A stretch of 64,000 nucleotides of DNA from Paraspadella gotoi (Eukaryota > Chaetognatha), in NCBI GenBank assembly GCA_051294375.1, contig CM119268.1, positions 7,150,861 through 7,214,860 of the forward strand, read 5' to 3'. Within the stretch, counting starts at the first letter, position 1, and the number at the start of each line of letters is the position of its first letter. Positions 30,488 through 42,103 of the stretch are shown here, piece by piece. A model generated the notes under the pieces. The model had not been told where the DNA came from, did not search any database, and saw only the letters and a list, made by a program, of their open reading frames with translations. Position numbers and translations under genes: made by a program.

Positions 30488-30549
30488 TTACTCTTTATAA
30501 CTCTTTATAACTCTTTATAACTCTTTATAACTCTTTATAACTCTTTATC
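30488..30549. repeat. 10-bp CTCTTTATAA tandem repeat
   Basis: Six units, the last one cut short. The noisy copies show three units then a disrupted one (38506-38555). Confidence 0.95.
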
Positions 30550-30942
30550 AATTAAATTCTCAAGTTGTCGAAAACCTCGCTAAGCTATACCTCTTGGGAG
30601 GAGTAGGACTGGCAAGGGGAGGAGAGGAATATTGAGGAAAGGGAGAGGAAGGGAGATCCCCGCACGATTTAAACTTTCCCTCGACGTATGAATATTTTTA
30701 GCGGGGATTCCCTTCCCCGGGGACCAAACGGGGAAAAGAGAAAATAAGGGGGAAAAAAGAAATATAAAAAAGAAAAGAGAATCAGAGCTAACACCCACGT
30801 ATGGAAAGATTGAAATAGAAAAAAAAAAGAGGTGAGAAGAGAGAGAGAAACGTATAGAAAATATCGGATATCAGAGGGAAAAAATCGAGAGAATTCGTTT
30901 TCTGTCTGTCACCACCAGAATCGCAGCCTGGGAATCTGAATC

Positions 30943-30990
<48 letters not shown>

Positions 30991-31078
30991 AGAGGGAGGA
31001 GAGAGAGAGGGCGACCTCACCCCTTTTTCCCCGAAATTCTTCCATGTTTGACGCCTGCAACTCGGCGCGCGCGGGCGA

Positions 31079-31153
<75 letters not shown>

Positions 31154-31643
31154 TTCGGGCGAGAAAGGTAAGTTGCTGTCGGAGGGAAGCGAGAAGAATG
31201 AAAAACCGGTTGATGGATGCGGAGACATGGCGTGGGGGGGAAAGGAGGGGGGAGAGAGGGAGGCATAGGGAAAAGGGGGGAATTTAGGTGGGAATGTGGA
31301 GAGAGGTAGGAGAGAGGAAGGTGGTTATAACCGAACGAGAGGGAAGGTGGTTACATCACGAAAAAATACGCAAAATTCAAAATGAGAAAAACCAAACGGA
31401 CTGTAGAACAAAGACCACTAAAATTAATAGGAAATCAGTAATTAATTTAGTAAAATTAGTAATAGAATCTGAGGGTAAAAAAACAAAAACAATATATGAT
31501 GTATGATATCCAGGAGCGAAAATAGTATAGTCTACCAGAAGGCCAGTAAATGAATAAAGCATGGAACAGGGGGAAGAAAGCAAGAGAAAGGGAGGAACGA
31601 AAAAAGTCGACTTTGTAGAGAAACGGGAAGAAAGAAAAACAAA
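30550..31643. repeat. Spacer with several (GA)n blocks
   Basis: GA runs at about 30943-31008 and 31079-31151, purine-rich DNA at 30595-30655 and 31230-31330, and AT-rich DNA to 31643. Frames here are repeat translations. No gene is recognised. Confidence 0.8.
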
Positions 31644-32057
31644 GAACGGTTATTCCAAGGTGTTGCGCGCGCAATACTTTTCTTTTTACTAATCAATAAT
31701 CCTATAGTGTGTATATTTTGGTAGACATGATGTATTAACCTTTCTTTTTTATTGTTACTTTGATAGTAGAAAAATCAAAGTTTTAATGATTTTTTACAAC
31801 GAATAATAATAAAAACAAATTTGTTGTAAAAAATTATTATAACTTTGTTTTTTCTACTAAGATTTCTTTAAAAACAAAAGGCGGCGCCAGTAGTCGTTTA
31901 GATTTGATTTGTAACAAATGAGCAACAAACTATAAGCAAGTTCTAAGCGTTTTTAACGTAAGTGGGACAGACCGACGGACAAACATACTGACGGACCGAC
32001 CGACCGAATAGTGACTTATAGAGTTGCTCCGCGAGTACTCGCGGCGCAACTAAAAAG
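31644..32057. mobile_element. R2 element, copy 3 (most complete)
   Basis: Left end GAACGGTTATTCCAAGG then GTTGCGC. The right end is a 28-bp near-palindrome from GTTGCTCC to GGCGCAAC (32023-32050), then TAAAAAG. The interior contains a 38-bp-arm inverted repeat (31763-31860), GGCGGCGCCAG, and GACAGACCGACGGAC words. Its noisy counterparts are at 39719-40151, 48854-49286 and 58575-59007. Confidence 0.8.
31763..31860. repeat. Inverted repeat inside R2
   Basis: The arms 31763-31800 and 31823-31860 match as reverse complements at 34 of 38 positions, both bounded by TAGTAGAAAAA and TTTTTTACAAC, with a 22-base AT-rich loop. Confidence 0.9.
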
Positions 32058-32536
32058 TGACTCCAGGTCTCACCGCCTCGAGTAAAGCGGAATGCAGAAC
32101 GAGAATGTGAACCTTGAAGGTCGAGGGTGAAATGTGAAGCGTCGAAGTCGGGGTCAGCGTCGTAAATGTGAAAAAAAAATTTCGGTGAAAACGAGAGAAA
32201 GTGAGGAAAAGAGTTTAAAACCTCGTAGGAGGCGTCACGGTTGAACGGGCGGCGAATGTAGCGAAAATTCCGTCGCGAAAGAAAACGGGAGGTGAAAATG
32301 ATTTTTTTTTTTGTGAGAAAGATGAAAAAAAAAGTGGGAAAAATGTCGAAAGACTTTTGTTGTCGCAGCTGAGGTTAATGAATATGATGAGGGAGAGTGT
32401 AATGACGTTTGGCATGATACATATATACACTTTGTACAGTACTAGTACAGTATACAGTATTCGTCTTGGCGCAAATGAGTTTGCGAAAAAAAGAGAGGAG
32501 GGGGAAGAGGGGGAGATGAGAGAAGAGACGAGAGAC

Positions 32537-32587
<51 letters not shown>

Positions 32588-33184
32588 TACAGAGACAGAG
32601 ACAGAGACACGAGGACAGAGACAAGAGAAAAAAAAAAAAGGAAAAAGATGGAAAGGTGGGAAGGCGTGAAAAACCGGAATCACGAGTTTCCATTGTGAGG
32701 ATGTTTTGGAATCCGATTCACGCGATCGAAGGGCAGCGAGGGAGAATGGGGTCCGATTCGGTGAGCTACTGGATGATCACGTGGTTCGCTCACGCTGAGT
32801 CACAGTTGTATGATTGTCGTCGATGTTTGTATTCGTAGAAATCTGGTTAATTTTATAAATTTTCTTTATTTCACCGACCCGGTGTGATCATTTAACCAAA
32901 ATGCATTATTAATTTATTAGTAACGGCTCAAACATGAGTCAGTTAGCGGTTGCTGAAATTTAAAATAAAAGAATATGTCAAAGTCTATATAGACACAAAC
33001 AAATTAATTTTAAAAAAATGGTCGAATGGCGTCGCGACTTGATAGAAAATGACATTGGAAAAAAAAAACACTTGATAATAAAAATAATGCAAAAAAAAAT
33101 AGCTAAACAAAAAAACAACTTCAACTCTAAACCATGACAGCGACGCCAGTGACAGAGTCCCTGAGCAGCCAAGACATTTTGTGA

Positions 33185-33185
<1 letters not shown>
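32058..33185. repeat. Spacer with (GA)n block
   Basis: A GA/GACAGA block at about 32538-32625, otherwise mixed DNA. Frames up to 131 codons derive from the GA/TC repeat. No gene is recognised. Confidence 0.7.

Positions 33186-33187
<2 letters not shown>

Positions 33188-33222
<35 letters not shown>
33188..33222. repeat. (TC)n microsatellite
   Basis: TC run of about 34 bases. Confidence 0.95.
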
Positions 33223-33226
<4 letters not shown>

Positions 33227-33249
33227 GCTCTGTGGCGCGCTAGAGACGT

Positions 33250-33440
33250 CATTAAGTGGAGTCAGCGCCAGGTCGAGCGTCAGATCCATCCTCATCAGAC
33301 GCCGGTTAATTGCCGGCGGGCCGGCGTCGGCGCCGGTTTATTGCCGACGCGCCGTTTGTCGCTTAAAAATCCGGCGTCGCGAGGCGCCAACGACGTTTCC
33401 GCGCCAATCGACGCCGAGGAACTGTTGATGCTGCGTCATT
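33250..33440. other. GC-rich GCCGG/GGCGCC pocket
   Basis: Repeated and partly self-complementary GCCGGTTAATTGCCGGCG, GGCGCCGG and GGCGCCAACG words stand out from AT-rich flanks. Counterparts lie at 41400-41590, 50535-50725 and 60256-60446. Not recognised as a gene. Confidence 0.6.
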
Positions 33441-33546
33441 TGCGTCATTTTTTGTTTTGTTGTCATTGATGAGATTTTTTTGGCGTCACATTGATCATTT
33501 GTTTTCTTCTTTGTTCACGAAGAGGAGTCATATTTATTCATGTACT

Positions 33547-33940
33547 TATGAAATTGGTACAACCAATATAAAAATTATCCATTCATTTATTAAATAAGCT
33601 ATCTTGTCCCTGACTTTGGACAGGCTTTGGTGGTTTAAGGCCTCCATCACTCTTGCAAGATAATAACATAACAGGTTTCTGCAAGCTTTTAATCAAGCCT
33701 CTCTCACAGTCTTGTTTATTCACTCCCAGTGAACCTGGCTTCCCTATCAATGAAGTTGTATAATATTTCAAAGAATGTTTCAATTGCATGAAAAGACCAC
33801 TCCCTTCAGTATTAGATCGGGGAATACTATATGTACTCCGCACTAGCATCAAAATACAAGGAGCTGAATTTTATGAAATTGGTACAACCAATATAAAAAT
33901 TATCCATCCATTTAATAAATAAGCTATCTTGTCCCTGACT
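33547..33940. mobile_element. R1 element, full copy with 69-bp direct terminal repeats
   Basis: The same 69 bases (TATGAAATTGGTACAACC through CTTGTCCCTGACT) bound both ends (33547-33615 and 33872-33940) with two differences. A minus-strand frame runs through nearly the whole element (33852-33583, 89 codons, with KSDGGLKPPKP and TTSLIGKPG). Most of that frame is readable in the copy at 2201, and a stop interrupts it in the copy at 35079. The noisy copies of this locus lack R1 (near 41658), so it may be a polymorphic insertion. The ends are not TG/CA, so this is not a standard LTR pair. The family is unknown. Confidence 0.8.
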
Positions 33941-34260
33941 ATAGTATAGACAATAGTTATGAAAAGCGTCTCTTGGTAACTGTCTACCAAAACGTAATTT
34001 CGGCCATTCGAACTGAAATGAGACGGACCGACCGAGAGACCGATATCAAATCGACTTACAGAGTCGATGCCTGTTTTGATTCTTCGCGACAAAAACGGGA
34101 TCCGATTTTTTTTTTCATTCGCCAGAAAAAAAAAATGTGAACGTCGATGTCCTTTTGTTTGGCGGGAGAGAAACGAAAAACGAGGAGGCGGGGGACAAAA
34201 GATCAAGGCTGAGAAAAGAGGAGAAATAAAAACGTAGCGAGTCTGAGAATTATGAGGGGA
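33941..34260. other. Unique spacer
   Basis: Mixed DNA with no feature recognised. Confidence 0.5.
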
Positions 34261-34446
34261 AGGAAGAGAGGGAAGGGAAGGAGAGAGGAGGGAGAGAGGG
34301 GAGAAGAGAGAGAGACTGATTGGAAAAAAGGAGAAATAAAAGAAGAGGATAAAAGGAATAAGAGGAGAGAGAGAGAGAGAGGGAGAGAGAGAGAGAGAGA
34401 CTGATTGGAAAAAAGGGGAGAATAGGAAGAGAGAGAGTAGAGAGAG

Positions 34447-34485
<39 letters not shown>

Positions 34486-34548
34486 AGAGAGAGAAAGAGA
34501 GAGGGGAGGGAGAGAGGAAAGAGAGAGAGGGAGAGAGAAAGAGAGTTG
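34261..34548. repeat. Degenerate (GA)n / GGGAGAGA array
   Basis: Purine-rich repeat with a roughly 75-base higher-order unit ending in GAGAGACTGATTGG, seen twice (about 34315 and 34400). Minus-strand Ser/Leu frames are repeat translations. Confidence 0.9.
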
Positions 34549-34688
34549 AGACGACGGGCCCAAAGGTCAAGCTCCGCTTTAATCCGACTCATTTATCATT
34601 TAACCGTCGGCGTGAGCGACGGCGAAAAAAAGGCAAGAGCGTCGATGTCGCACCGTTGACGCCGTCAGGTCGCAATCACCTGGCACCA

Positions 34689-34704
34689 TGGCGCCATGGC
34701 GCCA
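34689..34704. repeat. 16-bp palindrome TGGCGCCATGGCGCCA
   Basis: A perfect palindrome built from GGCGCC and CCATGG. The noisy copies have one more unit (42373-42396). Confidence 0.92.
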
Positions 34705-34709
34705 CGCCA

Positions 34710-35078
34710 CGGAGAGACAACAAAAAAAATGAACAACGTTTCTCCCTTTTTTGAAGGGCGAGTGGCGCCGGGTTTGGTGGCCTTCGTCTGATTAGTAGGA
34801 AAAACGGGGGAGAGAAAAACGATTGGCCGTTTGGTGATGGAAGAAAGAAGTCGCTCTCTGATTGGTTGAGAGGAAAAAAGTTGAAAACAAATGGTTCTGA
34901 TTGGTTGGAAAAAGGAAACTAATGGATCTTATTGTCCGAGATAAAAGCTTAAAATAAATTAACTGATTGGTTGAGATAGGTAAAATAAAAAAAAAAAAAA
35001 TGGTGGATCGAATTGGCTAAATGGTGATGATGATGATGATGATAATTTTAATGGGATGGCGAAGGAAAGCGAAAGGAA
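34710..35078. other. Spacer with CTGATTGGTTG words
   Basis: TGATTGGTTGAGA, GGTTCTGATTGGTTGG and AACTGATTGGTTGAG recur at about 30-70-base spacing (34858-34978), then a (GAT)n run at 35024-35042. No gene is recognised. Confidence 0.6.
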
Positions 35079-35215
35079 GATAATGACATAGCAGGTCCCT
35101 GCAAGTTTCCAATCTAGACTCTCTCACAGTCTCGTTTATTTACTCCCAGAGTACCTGGCTTCCCTATCAATGAAGTGGTACAATGTTTCAAAAAATGTTT
35201 CAATTGTATTATATT
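35079..35215. mobile_element. R1 copy, truncated
   Basis: Starts abruptly at GATAATGACATAGCAGG and continues to AATGTTTCAATTG. The first half of R1 is missing here but present in the noisy copies (43131-43222), so this allele looks deleted. Confidence 0.82.
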
Positions 35216-35455
35216 GTATTTTATATTCTTTATTTACTTTTCACGACTCCAAAACCATTTTTTTTTATCTGAGTCTCTTTTCTGTTTTCTTTGTCTCGGC
35301 TTCATTCCTTTTCTCATCAGTCGCCTTACCTCGGTAAGGACTTCTCCGCGCGGGCGGTACACATCCCTCAACTTCTGGAGCGAACTCATTCGTCTCCTGC
35401 CTGCCAATCCGAGACTCTGGCTGAGATAGAGTCATAATTCGATAAAGGGACTCTG
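35216..35455. other. Unique spacer
   Basis: Mixed DNA. An 84-codon plus frame shows no domain and is shifted in the noisy copies. Confidence 0.5.
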
Positions 35456-35479
35456 TCTTTCTTCTCTCTCTCGAGAAAA

Positions 35480-35591
35480 TAAGAAAGAAGAAAGGAAAAA
35501 GAAAAGAAAAAAAAAAAAGAAAAAAAGGGTAAAAAAAAGAAAAAAAATAAAGAAGAAAAAAAATAAAAAAGGAGGAAAGAGAAAGAGGGAT

Positions 35592-35631
<40 letters not shown>

Positions 35632-36447
35632 GGTGATACCTACGATTGAGAGAGAGAGAGATGAGAGAGAGAGACGAGGAAGGAAGAGAGATGAGAGGAA
35701 AGAGAGAGAGCAAGAGAGAGAGAGAGAGCGACGAGAGAGANNNNNNNNNNNNNNNNNNNNNNNNNNNNNNNNNNNNNNNNNNNNNNNNNNNNNNNNNNNN
35801 NNNNNNNNNNNNNNNNNNNNNNNNNNNNNNNNNNNNNNNNNNNNNNNNNNNNNNNNNNNNNNNNNNNNNNNNNNNNNNNNNNNNNNNNNNNNNNNNNNNN
35901 NNNNNNNNNNNNNNNNNNNNNNNNNNNNNNNNNNNNNNNNNNNNNNNNNNNNNNNNNNNNNNNNNNNNNNNNNNNNNNNNNNNNNNNNNNNNNNNNNNNN
36001 NNNNNNNNNNNNNNNNNNNNNNNNNNNNNNNNNNNNNNNNNNNNNNNNNNNNNNNNNNNNNNNNNNNNNNNNNNNNNNNNNNNNNNNNNNNNNNNNNNNN
36101 NNNNNNNNNNNNNNNNNNNNNNNNNNNNNNNNNNNNNNNNNNNNNNNNNNNNNNNNNNNNNNNNNNNNNNNNNNNNNNNNNNNNNNNNNNNNNNNNNNNN
36201 NNNNNNNNNNNNNNNNNNNNNNNNNNNNNNNNNNNNNNNNNNNNNNNNNNNNNNNNNNNNNNNNNNNNNNNNNNNNNNNNNNNNNNNNNNNNNNNNNNNN
36301 NNNNNNNNNNNNNNNNNNNNNNNNNNNNNNNNNNNNNNNNNNNNNNNNNNNNNNNNNNNNNNNNNNNNNNNNNNNNNNNNNNNNNNNNNNNNNNNNNNNN
36401 NNNNNNNNNNNNNNNNNNNNNNNNNNNNNNNNNNNNNNNNNNNNNNN
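35480..36447. repeat. A/G-rich and (GA)n tract into a 707-N gap
   Basis: Poly-A/G DNA (35480-35595), GA runs (35596-35740), then N 35741-36447. After the gap, AGACAGCAATGAAAGCC matches 44464 in the noisy copy, whose 43600-44460 supplies the missing type of sequence (TC and GA repeats plus short unique islands). Confidence 0.93.
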
Positions 36448-37037
36448 AGACAGCAATGAAAGCCAAATTCACGATTCCGATGATGACAGAGGACAATGAT
36501 CATTTTTGGAAATAAAAATAAGATAAACTATTTCACCTTAAATGGCATCAACAAATGTCAAAATGGGACGCATAAGTGATTTTCGTACCATTAAATTCGT
36601 TTTTCCTTAAATAGTAGTTTGTAAGAAACTTGCGATTCACTATTGCTTGTTTTTTCTTGTCGATCAATCCCATTTTTGTCCAGTTGACATTTTTGTCTAT
36701 TATTAGTATTAGTATTATTAATATTATTATTATTATTATTAGTATTATTCTCTTTGCTCAGTCATGTGGGCGTGGCGCTTAAGCGTTTAACTTTGTCAGT
36801 CAGCTTGGCTTTTTTTATTTCTTTCTCTAAACAAGTTATATACTATATAGTTTCTGGGTGGGGCTCTAAGAGATGGTGATCAGTTTATGTCTGACTGTCT
36901 GTCTTTTAGACTGTCCGTCCGTCCGTCTGTCTCTCCCTAAGAGAGAGAGAATTCTCACTAGTTTGTTTTTGAGTCTCGCAAAACGCGACTCTGAGACCCT
37001 GAAGGAAACGATCAATCAAAGCCGGAATCAGCCCCTG

Positions 37038-37040
<3 letters not shown>
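36448..37040. other. Unique spacer with (ATT)n run
   Basis: An (ATT/AGT)n run at 36699-36748 marks the place where the noisy copies carry a 452-bp insertion. 36886-36930 has CTGTCTGTC/CGTCCGTC words. No gene is seen. Confidence 0.6.

Positions 37041-37043
<3 letters not shown>

Positions 37044-37111
<68 letters not shown>
37044..37111. repeat. (TC)n microsatellite
   Basis: About 68 bases of TC. The noisy copies have a shorter, broken run (45504-45560). Confidence 0.95.
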
Positions 37112-37114
<3 letters not shown>

Positions 37115-37249
37115 CCTTCTTTCCCTCCCTCTTACCCTATTTTTCAAATATTTGCTGTAAGAATTCGACAAATTTGCAAAAAAGTGGAAAGTTTTAGGGA
37201 TTTTTTTTTCCTCTCGAGCTTTCAAGTAAAGTGATACAATCTCATGTTA

Positions 37250-37762
37250 TCGCATTCAGTCGAATTCAGTCGAATTTGGTTACATTCAGTTTCATTTAAT
37301 CTCATCCACTCTTATTAATTTTTTTTAAGGTCTGATATAGTCTCCTTCAATTTTATCTTAGTCACATTCATTCTCATTTATTCACTTTAATTCAGTCACA
37401 TTCAGTCTCTGCAAGGCTGATGCAGTCTCACTCAGCTATATTCGGTTTTATTCAGCCACAAGACTCATGTACTCTCTTTTTTAGCTTTATTCAGTCTTAT
37501 TCAGTCTCATTCAGTTTTTGACAGTCTCATGCAGTCTCATTCTGCCCTATTCAGTCTCATTTAGTCACATTCAGTCTCATTCAGTCTCCGCAAGGCTCAT
37601 GCAGTCTCATTAAGCCTTATTCAGTCTCATTCAGTCACATTCAGTCTCTGCAAGGCTCATGCAGCCTCATTCAGTCTTATTCAGTGTCATTCAGTCACAT
37701 TCAGTCTTTTCAAGGCTCATGCAGTCACATTCAGTCCCGTTCAGTCTCATTCATTCCCCACT
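37250..37762. repeat. CATTCAGTCT minisatellite, about 0.5 kb
   Basis: Basic 10-11-base unit TCATTCAGTCT with variants, organised in the right half into a longer unit of about 60-70 bases marked by GCAAGGCTCATGCAGTC (at about 37410, 37590, 37650 and 37712). Confidence 0.93.
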
Positions 37763-38017
37763 TCCAGAATAAAGAAGGAATTTTGAATCGTAGGAGGAGA
37801 AAAGGTTTAGGATTTGGGCCGCTGACTCCGCTGCCGACACCGCCGCCGACGCCCTGGCCGGCTTTTCCGACGCCGTTGCCGACACAGTTGCCCCGGCGAC
37901 GCTTCCCTCGTCGAGTCTCAGGTGAAAACCGATGATTAATTCATGAAGAAATTTTGAGATTTCGGTCGACGGAGGGAGAAGGAGGAGGAAGAGGAGGCGG
38001 CGGCGGAAGCGGTAGTG
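37763..38017. other. GC-rich GCCGAC.CCG segment and start of GGCGGC repeat
   Basis: 37820-37885 repeats CCGCTGCCGACACCGCCGCCGACGCC-type words, and the contig stops inside GGAGGAGGAAGAGGAGGCGGCGGC DNA. An 83-codon Pro-rich frame over it is composition-driven. Confidence 0.6.
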
Positions 38018-38042
38018 NNNNNNNNNNNNNNNNNNNNNNNNN
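38018..38042. other. Assembly gap (25 N)
   Basis: Fixed-length gap. The sequence after it goes back to the equivalent of 30031. Confidence 0.99.
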
Positions 38043-39017
38043 CCGAAGCAGACGAGGACAACAATACGTACGCGCCAATCTCATCCTCTGCTCATCTAAT
38101 CAATAATGGCCGGAGAATATGATGATGATGAGGGGAAGAGCGGGAGGAGAAGAGGAGGCATGTATAGGAGCCAAGCGTCTGGTTGCGAAGCATTGAGTTC
38201 TATGGATTATATTTATTCAATTATTTTATACAATATAATATTTATATCTTAATATAAAAATTAAATATTATAAATTTTTACATTTTTTAAATAAAAGAGG
38301 AAGAACAGAAATTGTGTTATTGATGAAAAACTAATAAAGTTATAAACAATTTGTTATTAATAAAATTATTATTTGTAATAATAAACTTTCTTTTTTTTTA
38401 AATACAAAATTAAAAAAAGCTTTAAATAAATTGAATTTTATTTGAATATATAATAAAAATAAATTTAATCTAAAACTTCATAATAAAATTATATTATAAT
38501 TTTTACTCTTTATAACTCTTTATAACTCTTTATACATTTGTTATAACTCTTTATCATTAAATCTCTAGTTGTCAAACCTCGCTAAGCTATACCCTCATGG
38601 GAGGAGTAGGACTGGCAAGGGGGAGGAAGGATATATTGAGGAAAGGGTAGAGGAAGGGACGATCCCCGCATCGATTTAAACTTTCGCCTCGACGTATGAA
38701 TATTTAGCGGGGATCGCCTTCCCCAGGGGACCAACGGGGAAATACGAAGAAAAAGTAAGGGGGAAAAAAGAAATATAAAAACAAGAAAAGAGCATCAAGC
38801 TATACACCGCCGTATGGAAAGATTGAAATAGAAAAAAAAAGAGGTGAGAAGAGAGAGAGAGACGAGAGAGAGAGAGAGAGAGAGAAGAAGAGAGAGAGAA
38901 GGAGAGAGAGAGAAGAGAGAAACGTATAGAATACGATACAAGGGAAAAAATCGAGGGAATATCGGTTTTCGTGTCTGTCACCAGCCAGAATCGCAGCCTG
39001 GGGAATCTGAATCCAAG

Positions 39018-39059
<42 letters not shown>

Positions 39060-39718
39060 AGAGAAAGGAGAGAGAGAGGGAGAGAGAGAGGCGACCTCAC
39101 CCTTTTTCCCCGAAATTCTTCATGTTTGATGCCTGGCAACTCGGAGCCGCGCTCGCGGGCGAGAGAGAGAGAGAGAGAGAGAGAGATGAGAGAAGAGAGA
39201 GAGAGAGAGAGAGAGACGAGAGAGCGTTCGGGCGAGAAAAGGGTAATTTGCCGTCGTGAGGGAAGCGCAGATAGAATGAAAAACCGTTGATGGAATGCGT
39301 GAGACCATGGCGGTGGGGCGGGAGGGGGGAAGAGGAGGTATAGGGAAACGGGGGGGAATTTAGGTATGGAATGCCGGAGAGAGGTAGGAGAGGAAGGTGG
39401 TTATAACGAACGAGAGGAAGGTGGTTACAATCACGAAAAAATAGCCAAAATGACAATATGAGAAAAACCAAACGGCACTGTACAAGAACAAGACCACTAA
39501 AATTAATGCAAGAAATCAGTAATTGAATTTTGTAAAATTAGTAATAATCAATTGAGGGTGAAAAGGCAAAACAATATATGATGTATGATATCCAGAGCGA
39601 AATAATATAGTCTACCAGAAGGCCAGTAAATGAATAAAGCTGGAACAGGGGGAAAGAAAGCAAGAGAAAGGGAGAACGAAAAAATCGACTTTGTCAGAAA
39701 CGGGAAAGAAAGAAACAA

Positions 39719-40151
39719 GGAACGGTTATTCTAGAGGGTTGCGCCGCATTATTTTCTTTTTACTAATCAATAATCCTTAAATAGTTTATAGATTTTATTT
39801 GGTAGATCATGAATGTTAGGTTAACCTTTCTTTTTTATTTGTACTTTGATAAGTGCAAATCAAAGTGTTTTAATGATTTTTACAAACGAATAATAATAAT
39901 AACAGAATCTTGTTGTAAAAAAATATTATAACTTTGGTTTTTTCTACTAAAGATTTCTTAAAAACAAAAGGCGGCGCCAGTAGTCGTTTAGATTTGATTT
40001 TGTAACAAATGAGCAACAAACTATAAGAAAGCTTCTAAGCGTTTTTTAAAGTAAGTGGACAGACCGACGAGCAAACATGACTGGACGGACGACGCGACCG
40101 AATAGTGGACTTATAGAGTTGCTCCGCGAGTACTCGCGGCGCAACTAAAAA
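39719..40151. mobile_element. R2 element (noisy copy of 31644-32057)
   Basis: Same ends (GGGTTGCGCCGC; CCGCGAGTACTCGCGG then CGCAACTAAAAAG) with extra one-base indels. Here the left end reads GTTGCGCCGC cleanly, supporting the inverted ends. Confidence 0.8.
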
Positions 40152-40645
40152 GTGACTCCAGGTTCTCACGGCGCCTCGAGTAAAGCGGAATGCAGAACGA
40201 GAATGTGAACCTGAAGGTCGAGGGTGAAATGTGAAGCGTCGAAGTGGGTCAGCGTCGTAAATGTGAAAAAATTCGGTTGAAAACGAGAGAAAGTGAGGAA
40301 AAGATGTTTAAAACCTCAGAGGAGCGTCCAAGGTTGAACGGCGGCGAATGTAAGCGAAAATCGTCAGCGAAGAAAACGGGAGTTGAAAATGATTTTTTTT
40401 TTTTGTGAGAAAGAATGAAAAAAAGTGGGAAAATGTCGAAAGACTTTGTTGTCGCAGCTGAGGTTAAATGAAATATGATGAGGGAGAGTGTAATGACGTT
40501 TGGCATGATACATATATACACCTTTGTAGCAGGTACTAAGTACAGTAATACAGTATTCGTCTGGCGCAAATGAGTTTGCGTAAACCAAAGAGAAGGAGGG
40601 GGAAAGAGGGAGGGAGAGGAGAGAGAGGAGAGAGAGAAAGAGAAG

Positions 40646-40680
<35 letters not shown>

Positions 40681-42052
40681 TACAGAGACAAGACAGATAC
40701 AGAGACAAAGAGAAAAAAAAAAAGGAAAGATGGAAAAGGTGGGAAGGCGTGAAAAACCGGATCAACGAGTTTCCATTGTGAGGTGTTTTGGAATCCGGTT
40801 CACCGATCGAAGGCAGCGAGGGAGATGGTCCGATTCGGTGAGCTATCTGGATGATCTCGTGGTTCGCTTGCACACTGAGTCCACAGTTGTATTGATATGT
40901 CGTCGATGTTTGGTATTCGTAGATATCTGGTTTATTTTTTATAAATTTCTTTATTTCTACCGACCCGGTGTGATGCATTTAACAAAAATGCCCTTGATTA
41001 ATTTATTAGTAACGAAGGATCAAACATGAGTCAGTTAGGCGTTGCTGGAAAATTTAAAATAAAAATATGTCAAAGTCTATATATGACACACAAATTAATT
41101 TAAAAATGGTCAGAATGCGTCGCGACTTGAATAGAAATATGAATTAGGGAAAAAAACACTTGATTAATAAAAATAATGCAAAAAAAAATTAGAGCTAAAC
41201 AAAAAAACAACTTCAAACTCTATAACCATGGAACAGGCGACGCCAGTGACTAGAGTCCCTGAGCAGCCAAGCTTTTTGGTGATCCTTCTTTCTCTCTCTC
41301 TCTCTCTCTCTATCCTCCTCTCGTCTCTCTCTCTAATCTCTCTCTTCTCTCTCTCTCTCTCTCTCTCACTGCCTGTCTGTGCGCCAGAGACGTCATTAAG
41401 TGGAGTCAGCGTCCAGGTCGAGGCGTCAGATCCATCCTCATCAGACGCCGGTTAATTGCCGGCGGGCCGGCGTCGCGCCGGTTTATTTGGCGACGCGCGC
41501 GTTGGTCGCTAAAAATCACGGCGTCCGCTGCGGCGCCAACGACGTTTCGCGCCAAGCGACGTGCCAGGAACTGTTGACGCTGCGTCCATTTGCTCGTCAT
41601 TTTTTGCGTTACATTGAATCATTTGTTTTTCTTCTTGTTCATATTGTATTCATGTACTTTATATTATAGTTATGGAAAAAGCGTACTCTTGTTAACTGTC
41701 TACCAAAAATCGTACTTTCGGCATTGCGAACTGGAAATGAGACGGACAGGACCGAGAGACCGTCTATCAAATCGACTTACAGATGTTGATGCCTGTTTTG
41801 ATTCTTCAGCGACAAGGGAATCCGATTTTTTTTTTCATTCGCCAGATAGAAAAAAAAAATTTATGGTGAACGTAGATGTCCTTTGTTTGCGTAGAGACGA
41901 AAAACGAGGAGGCGGGGGACAAAGATCAAGGCTGTAGAAAAGAGGAGAACTAAAACGTAGACGAAGTCTGAGAATTATGAGGGGAAAGGAAGAGAGGGAG
42001 AGAGGGAAGGGAGAGAGGCAGGGAGAGAGAGAGAGAGAGAGAGATGAGAGAG

Positions 42053-42103
<51 letters not shown>

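Larger units (their letters stand above)
30031..38017. repeat. Clean reference version of the 9-kb repeated block
   Basis: Aligns in order with 38043-46450 and with its two further copies. It ends at a (GGC)-rich minisatellite start (GGAAGCGGTAGTG) where the 25-N gap follows. The other copies continue through that repeat. Confidence 0.85.
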
